Assembly (NCBI GenBank): GCA_946478935.1
Contig: CAMLEL010000053.1
Location: 1 to 9,585 of the forward strand
Length of the DNA: 9,585 nucleotides
Direction: 5' to 3'
Origin: an uncultured Armatimonadota bacterium
GTDB taxonomy: Bacteria > Armatimonadota > Fimbriimonadia > Fimbriimonadales > Fimbriimonadaceae
Positions 6,621-9,585 of the stretch are shown here, in pieces. Numbering within the stretch: position 1 is the first letter of the stretch; every line of letters starts with the position of its first letter. The notes under the pieces are model-generated. The model was not told the origin of the DNA. It was given only the letters and a program-made list of their open reading frames with translations, and made no database searches. The translations under genes were made by a program, and so were the position numbers.

Positions 6621-7565
6621 TTACGGCTCCACGTACGGTTTGCTCTGCCCCTTTTCGACCTTATCCAGCCAGTCATCCAATCCAAAATCCCCGTCGAGCG
6701 CCTGAATTCGTGGAATGCGCATGGGGTCGAACTTGGTTGACTTTGGGTGTGGGGCGGGATTCGCACCAACCAGGAAAACCGCCTTTAGAGAATAGTCCTT
6801 GCCGCCAGACTTGAAGGATTTCAGCAACGACTTGTTCTTGGGCGAGATGCCTAGAGGCAGGGCCAGGTATTCCGGATGGCCATTAAACGGTTCCAACAGC
6901 TTGAATGGCCCAGCAAGCTCTTCCACAACCTTGTCATCGCTCAACTTGCCGAGATTCGGGTGGGTGATCGTGTGACTGGCAATCTCGCCGCCATGGCTCT
7001 GGATAAGTTCGACCTTCTTGGCCTGAAACTCCGGCTGACCCCACAACTGAGGAAGGACGAAAAACACTGCTTTGGCCGGAAAATCCGGATGCTCATTCGA
7101 AAAGTTTTCGAGGATCCCGAATCCAGATTCTGGATCCAACGTTCCATCTGGCCGGAAGGCGATCTGCGTGGGATTCGCGTCATCGAATGTCAAGATCACG
7201 GGCGAAGCGCCGGGCGGAAGGTTGAACTCGCCTGACAGGTACTCCGTGACATTGATCGGGCGGAATCCCAACTTGTAGAGCCGCTCCAGGTCGCGTCGCA
7301 TCAGCTTGCCGGATCGCTCCATGGTGGACTTGCCTTCCCGGATATGGTGGTATTCCGCAATAAAAACCACACCATCTGGATTGGAAGCGCGATTCGTCAC
7401 CCTCTTAAGCGGTACCTTAGAAGAGGATTCGGCCGGTCTATTTGCTGGGTTGGAGTTTCCGGCTTCCTTAGCCGGAGCGGTCTCAGAAGGACGGTCCGAA
7501 CCACATCCCAAAATTCCGAGCGCAATGGCGCTCACCCAAACGATATGGAAAGGAAGCTTTTGCAT
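6621..7565 (-). CDS. Polysaccharide deacetylase (NodB-homology) lipoprotein
   Basis: This is a predicted exported hydrolase of 314 residues. The N-terminus is a lipoprotein signal: Lys3, a hydrophobic stretch, and the lipobox ILGC with lipidation Cys21. A Ser/Asn/Pro/Glu-rich linker follows to about residue 62. The NodB-type domain starts near residue 66. Motif 1 is TFDDA (126-130; Asp128-Asp129) rather than the usual TFDDG. Motif 2 is SHTITHP with metal ligands His198 and His202. LALPLG near 240 fits the FAYPYG-type motif 3. About 65 residues separate motifs 1 and 2, longer than in simple deacetylases. Family members remove N- or O-acetyl groups from polysaccharides such as peptidoglycan, chitin-like or exopolysaccharides; the substrate here is unknown. 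The ATG at 7565 is needed to retain the signal peptide, and its ribosome binding site is poor. Its 5' end overlaps the divergent DUF4015 gene. Confidence 0.88.
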   Translation of the reverse strand: MQKLPFHIVWVSAIALGILGCGSDRPSETAPAKEAGNSNPANRPAESSSKVPLKRVTNRASNPDGVVFIAEYHHIREGKSTMERSGKLMRRDLERLYKLGFRPINVTEYLSGEFNLPPGASPVILTFDDANPTQIAFRPDGTLDPESGFGILENFSNEHPDFPAKAVFFVLPQLWGQPEFQAKKVELIQSHGGEIASHTITHPNLGKLSDDKVVEELAGPFKLLEPFNGHPEYLALPLGISPKNKSLLKSFKSGGKDYSLKAVFLVGANPAPHPKSTKFDPMRIPRIQALDGDFGLDDWLDKVEKGQSKPYVEP

Positions 7566-8705
7566 GGGTCTCTTTTTGCGACGATTCTCGTCGCTGGTTG
7601 CGCCGCTCCGAAGGCCCCGGAACCAGCAAGTGTCTTAGCGACCGGGCCGGCAGATATCAAACCCGCTGAGCCCGAGAAGCCGAAGCCGAAGTTTACTTTC
7701 GAGAAGCCGGAGCATGTTCGCGGAATCTATCTGACGGCATGGTCGGCGGGAGGAAAAAAGAAACGGGCCAACACCCTCGCCATGATCGATCGCACCGAAC
7801 TCAACGCGGTCGTGATCGATGTTCGAGACGACGGCGAAATGTATTGGCGCACCGGAATTCCGCTTGCCAAGGAAGCCGGCGCGGAGAAGATTGCGATTCT
7901 CAAACCTGACGTGGTCATGGGCGACTTGGAGAAGGCCAAGGTTTATCCGATCGCGCGCATCGCATGTTTCCGGGATGCCTTCGTTCCCAAGAAGTTTCCC
8001 GAGCGGGCCGTAAAGTTGGCATCGGGTGGCATTTGGAAGGACAACAGCGGTCACACCTGGCTGGATCCTTATAACAAGAAGAACTGGGAATACATGGCCA
8101 AGACTGTGGAATTCGCCCTGGATCAAGGCTTCCCGGAAATACAGCTCGACTATGTTCGATTCCCGAGCGAGGGTAAAGCAAGTACCCAGGTCTTTCCTTC
8201 CAAGAAGTCCTATGGAGATGGCAATGCAAAGCCGGAAGATGTGATTGCGGAGTTCGCTGCCTACATCGGCAAGATCGTTAAAGATCGCGGAGGGGTTTAC
8301 AGTGCAGACATCTTCGGCATTATCTCCTCAGGCAAGGTCGATCAGGGCATCGGCCAAGATCTGGAAAAGGTTGCCGCGCCGTTCGATCTCGTCTGCCCGA
8401 TGGTCTATCCCTCACACTTCGCCAAGGGTGAGTATGGGATCAAAGATCCCAACGCCCAGCCCTATGCCATTGTCAAAAAGAGCCTGGCAGACTACAAGAA
8501 GCGCATTCCAGATAAGCCGATTCGCCCGTGGCTACAGGATTTCTTTGGTTACACGGCGGCTTCTGTCAGGGCGCAGATCAAGGCATCGAAGGAGCTTGGC
8601 TATGAGGAGTATCTGATTTGGAATGCCGGCAACCGATACACAGAAGCAGCAGTGAAGGATAATTCCAAACTGGTGCCCAAGAAGGCAGTCGAGAAGAAGA
8701 ATTAG
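7545..8705 (+). CDS. DUF4015 putative glycoside hydrolase, lipoprotein
   Basis: The predicted product (386 residues) is a secreted or surface protein of the DUF4015 putative glycosidase family with a TIM-barrel pattern. The signal peptide MERKLLHGSLFATILVAGC ends in lipobox VAGC, giving lipidated Cys19. A Pro/Lys/Glu-rich linker leads to VRGIYLTAW at 58-66. Further family blocks are VVIDVRDDGE (from 89; Asp92, Asp95), WLDPYNKKNWEY, IQLDYVRFPSEG (Asp202 a catalytic candidate), YSADIFGI, CPMVYPSHF (Tyr288) and LIWNAGNRYT at the end. Its sugar substrate is unknown. I chose ATG 7545 because it gives a complete lipoprotein signal; the frame is open further upstream but that part is antisense to the deacetylase gene. 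A TTG at 7560 is an alternative. No Shine-Dalgarno sequence precedes 7545. Together with the divergent deacetylase it suggests a small envelope-polysaccharide module. Confidence 0.88.
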   Translation: MERKLLHGSLFATILVAGCAAPKAPEPASVLATGPADIKPAEPEKPKPKFTFEKPEHVRGIYLTAWSAGGKKKRANTLAMIDRTELNAVVIDVRDDGEMYWRTGIPLAKEAGAEKIAILKPDVVMGDLEKAKVYPIARIACFRDAFVPKKFPERAVKLASGGIWKDNSGHTWLDPYNKKNWEYMAKTVEFALDQGFPEIQLDYVRFPSEGKASTQVFPSKKSYGDGNAKPEDVIAEFAAYIGKIVKDRGGVYSADIFGIISSGKVDQGIGQDLEKVAAPFDLVCPMVYPSHFAKGEYGIKDPNAQPYAIVKKSLADYKKRIPDKPIRPWLQDFFGYTAASVRAQIKASKELGYEEYLIWNAGNRYTEAAVKDNSKLVPKKAVEKKN

Positions 8706-8772
8706 CTTCATTTAAGCGATTTCCAGTTCAAACTACCGGGTGATCTCATCACGAGGTCTCTCCGCCTTCAAT

Positions 8773-8804
8773 CGACGCGTTCCCGATTCAGCGCGGGAGC
8801 GTCG
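8773..8804. other. GC-rich hairpin after the DUF4015 gene
   Basis: CGACGC (8773-8778) and TCCCG (8781-8785) pair with CGGGA (8794-8798) and GCGTCG (8799-8804), giving eleven base pairs, a 2-nt bulge and an 8-nt loop. It lies 67 bp past the DUF4015 stop codon. No T-run follows on either strand, so it lacks the standard form of an intrinsic terminator. It may still mark a transcript end or an RNA element. Confidence 0.4.
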
Positions 8805-8827
8805 GCGTTGCATTCGCAGCGATAGGC

Positions 8828-8898
8828 ATTCGATTCAAAACTATCTTAAATCGAATCAAAACCTCTTTGATTGGGTTCATCTCTCTAAAGATTTGATT
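8828..8898. repeat. Short repeat cluster with 21-bp spacing upstream of the FnIII gene
   Basis: Within an AT-rich stretch, CGATTCAAAAC (8831-8841) recurs as CGAATCAAAAC (8852-8862), ten of eleven bases matching, exactly 21 bp on. The same sequence contains a dyad, ATTCGATT (8828-8835) and AATCGAAT (8849-8856), whose centres are also 21 bp apart. AATCAAA (8854-8860) then pairs with TTTGATT (8866-8872), which recurs at 8892-8898. Two helical turns between half-sites is typical of operators for dimeric regulators. It lies 52-123 bp before the FnIII gene start. I could not place a convincing promoter here. Confidence 0.45.
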
Positions 8899-8937
8899 GC
8901 ATTTGCCAACGTTTTCAATGGGGAAAGCAGAATCGAC

Positions 8938-8943
8938 AGGAAA
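8938..8943 (+). promoter_or_regulatory. Ribosome binding site of the FnIII-like gene
   Basis: AGGAAA ends 7 nt before ATG 8951, a standard Shine-Dalgarno spacing. This decides the start of the partial gene that follows and argues against a longer frame beginning upstream. Confidence 0.7.
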
Positions 8944-8950
8944 TCGAGAG

Positions 8951-9585
8951 ATGGCAAATAACATCGAGCGACTAAGTGACAACGCGCTGACAAGCCTCAC
9001 GGGCGTCATGCATTCGGCAATCGCTGGAAACGAGGCGGCCTATGGCCTCACTCCGGCGGACAGCGCCGCGCTGCAGGCCGGTTTGGACAATTTCAAGACG
9101 CTCATCGGTGAAGCCTGGATCGCCCAAGCCGCGGCAAAGTCGGCAACGGCGGCCAAGAATGCCGGGAGAGGGGACTTGGTGGTGGACGTTGCTTCCGTGG
9201 TCCGCCGGCTCAACGCAAACCGGGCCGTGACTGATACGCTATTGGCGGAAGCTGGACTTTCCGTGCGAAATAGGTCGAAGAGGCGAATCATTCCTAAAGC
9301 CCCGGCGTCGCTGACCGCTAACCCCAGCGCAACCGGCAACGTCCGGCTGAAATGGCACAAGAATGGGAACAAGTATGGGGTGATCTATTTGGTTGATGCC
9401 AGCGAGGATGGGCTTGATTGGCGTTTGTTCGCGACAACTTCTAAGTGCCAGGTCGAATTTCGAGGTTTTGAGCCGGGGGTCACCGCCTGGTTCCGCATCC
9501 GAGCCACCAAGAATGAGAAAACGACCGCAGCTTCCAATGCCGTAGCAATCTATCCCAAACATAAGAGAGCCGAACTCAAGCAGGC
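8951..9585 (+). CDS. Helical plus fibronectin type III-like protein (3' end outside window)
   Basis: The frame runs from ATG 8951 to the end of the window without a stop, giving 211 residues, so it is 3'-partial. The start is supported by an AGGAAA ribosome binding site. Residues 1 to about 110 are Ala-rich and predicted helical (GEAWIAQAAAKSATAAKNAGRG and VVRRLNANRAVTD regions). From Pro115 the chain looks like one FnIII-type beta sandwich: APASLTANPS, VRLKWHKNGN, YLVDASEDGLDWRLFATT, WFRIRATKNEKTTAASNAVAIYP. I know similar two-part proteins of about 200-220 residues in environmental bacteria; none has a function I can name. If that length holds, only a few residues are missing. There is no signal peptide or membrane segment, which is odd for an FnIII domain usually found outside the cell. 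The upstream region carries a repeat cluster that may be regulatory. Confidence 0.82.
   Translation, partial: MANNIERLSDNALTSLTGVMHSAIAGNEAAYGLTPADSAALQAGLDNFKTLIGEAWIAQAAAKSATAAKNAGRGDLVVDVASVVRRLNANRAVTDTLLAEAGLSVRNRSKRRIIPKAPASLTANPSATGNVRLKWHKNGNKYGVIYLVDASEDGLDWRLFATTSKCQVEFRGFEPGVTAWFRIRATKNEKTTAASNAVAIYPKHKRAELKQ

Noticed and set aside
7121..7135. 15-bp palindrome (ATCCAGA-T-TCTGGAT) within the deacetylase gene
   Set aside because: The arm length is within chance expectation for the window and no other copy was seen.
7344..7544. Upstream extension of the DUF4015 frame
   Set aside because: The extra 67 codons lie antisense to the deacetylase coding region and would bury the lipoprotein signal peptide inside the protein.
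8740..8961. 73-codon plus-strand frame before the FnIII gene
   Set aside because: It crosses the hairpin and repeat cluster, overlaps the FnIII start in another frame and has no protein-like features.

Overview
The window reads as an ordinary chromosomal stretch of a bacterium with a peptidoglycan cell wall and an outer-envelope lipoprotein system. It holds meso-diaminopimelate synthesis (dapF), the division GTPase FtsZ, a short-chain prenyl diphosphate synthase and two divergent predicted lipoproteins. Gene density is high, strands alternate, and I see no transposase, integrase, tRNA, rRNA or CRISPR array. The general flavour of the proteins reminds me of Armatimonadota (Fimbriimonas-like), but that is an impression and was not tested.

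Layout. Bases 1-2197 (+): the 3' part of an unrecognised protein with a long C-terminal coiled coil, followed 16 bp later by dapF. Bases 2198-2303: convergent spacer with a clear intrinsic terminator for the minus strand. Bases 2304-4406 (-): a farnesyl-diphosphate-synthase-type gene followed by ftsZ. The 99-bp gap between them carries a perfect DnaA box and a leader hairpin next to the ftsZ ribosome binding site. Bases 4407-4455: a 49-bp divergent promoter region in which both genes have an extended -10-like element exactly 7 nt before the start codon and no Shine-Dalgarno sequence, which suggests leaderless transcripts. Bases 4456-6536 (+): a DUF1015 protein whose stop codon overlaps the start codon of a metallo-beta-lactamase-fold hydrolase (ATGA). 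Bases 6621-7565 (-): a polysaccharide-deacetylase lipoprotein. Bases 7545-8705 (+): a DUF4015 glycosidase-like lipoprotein; the 5' ends of these two genes overlap. Bases 8706-8950: a non-coding stretch with a hairpin and a cluster of short repeats spaced 21 bp apart. Bases 8951-9585 (+): the start of a helical plus fibronectin-III-like protein cut by the window end.

A theme of cell-envelope growth and division runs through much of it: DapF supplies meso-DAP for peptidoglycan, farnesyl diphosphate is the precursor of the undecaprenyl lipid carrier, FtsZ places the division septum, and the two lipoproteins probably act on polysaccharide outside the cytoplasm. The DUF1015/hydrolase pair, the coiled-coil protein and the FnIII protein have no assigned role. 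I did not find a convincing new multi-gene system. The best leads are regulatory: the DnaA box at ftsZ, the paired leaderless promoters, a 25-bp palindrome inside the hydrolase gene and the repeat cluster before the FnIII gene.
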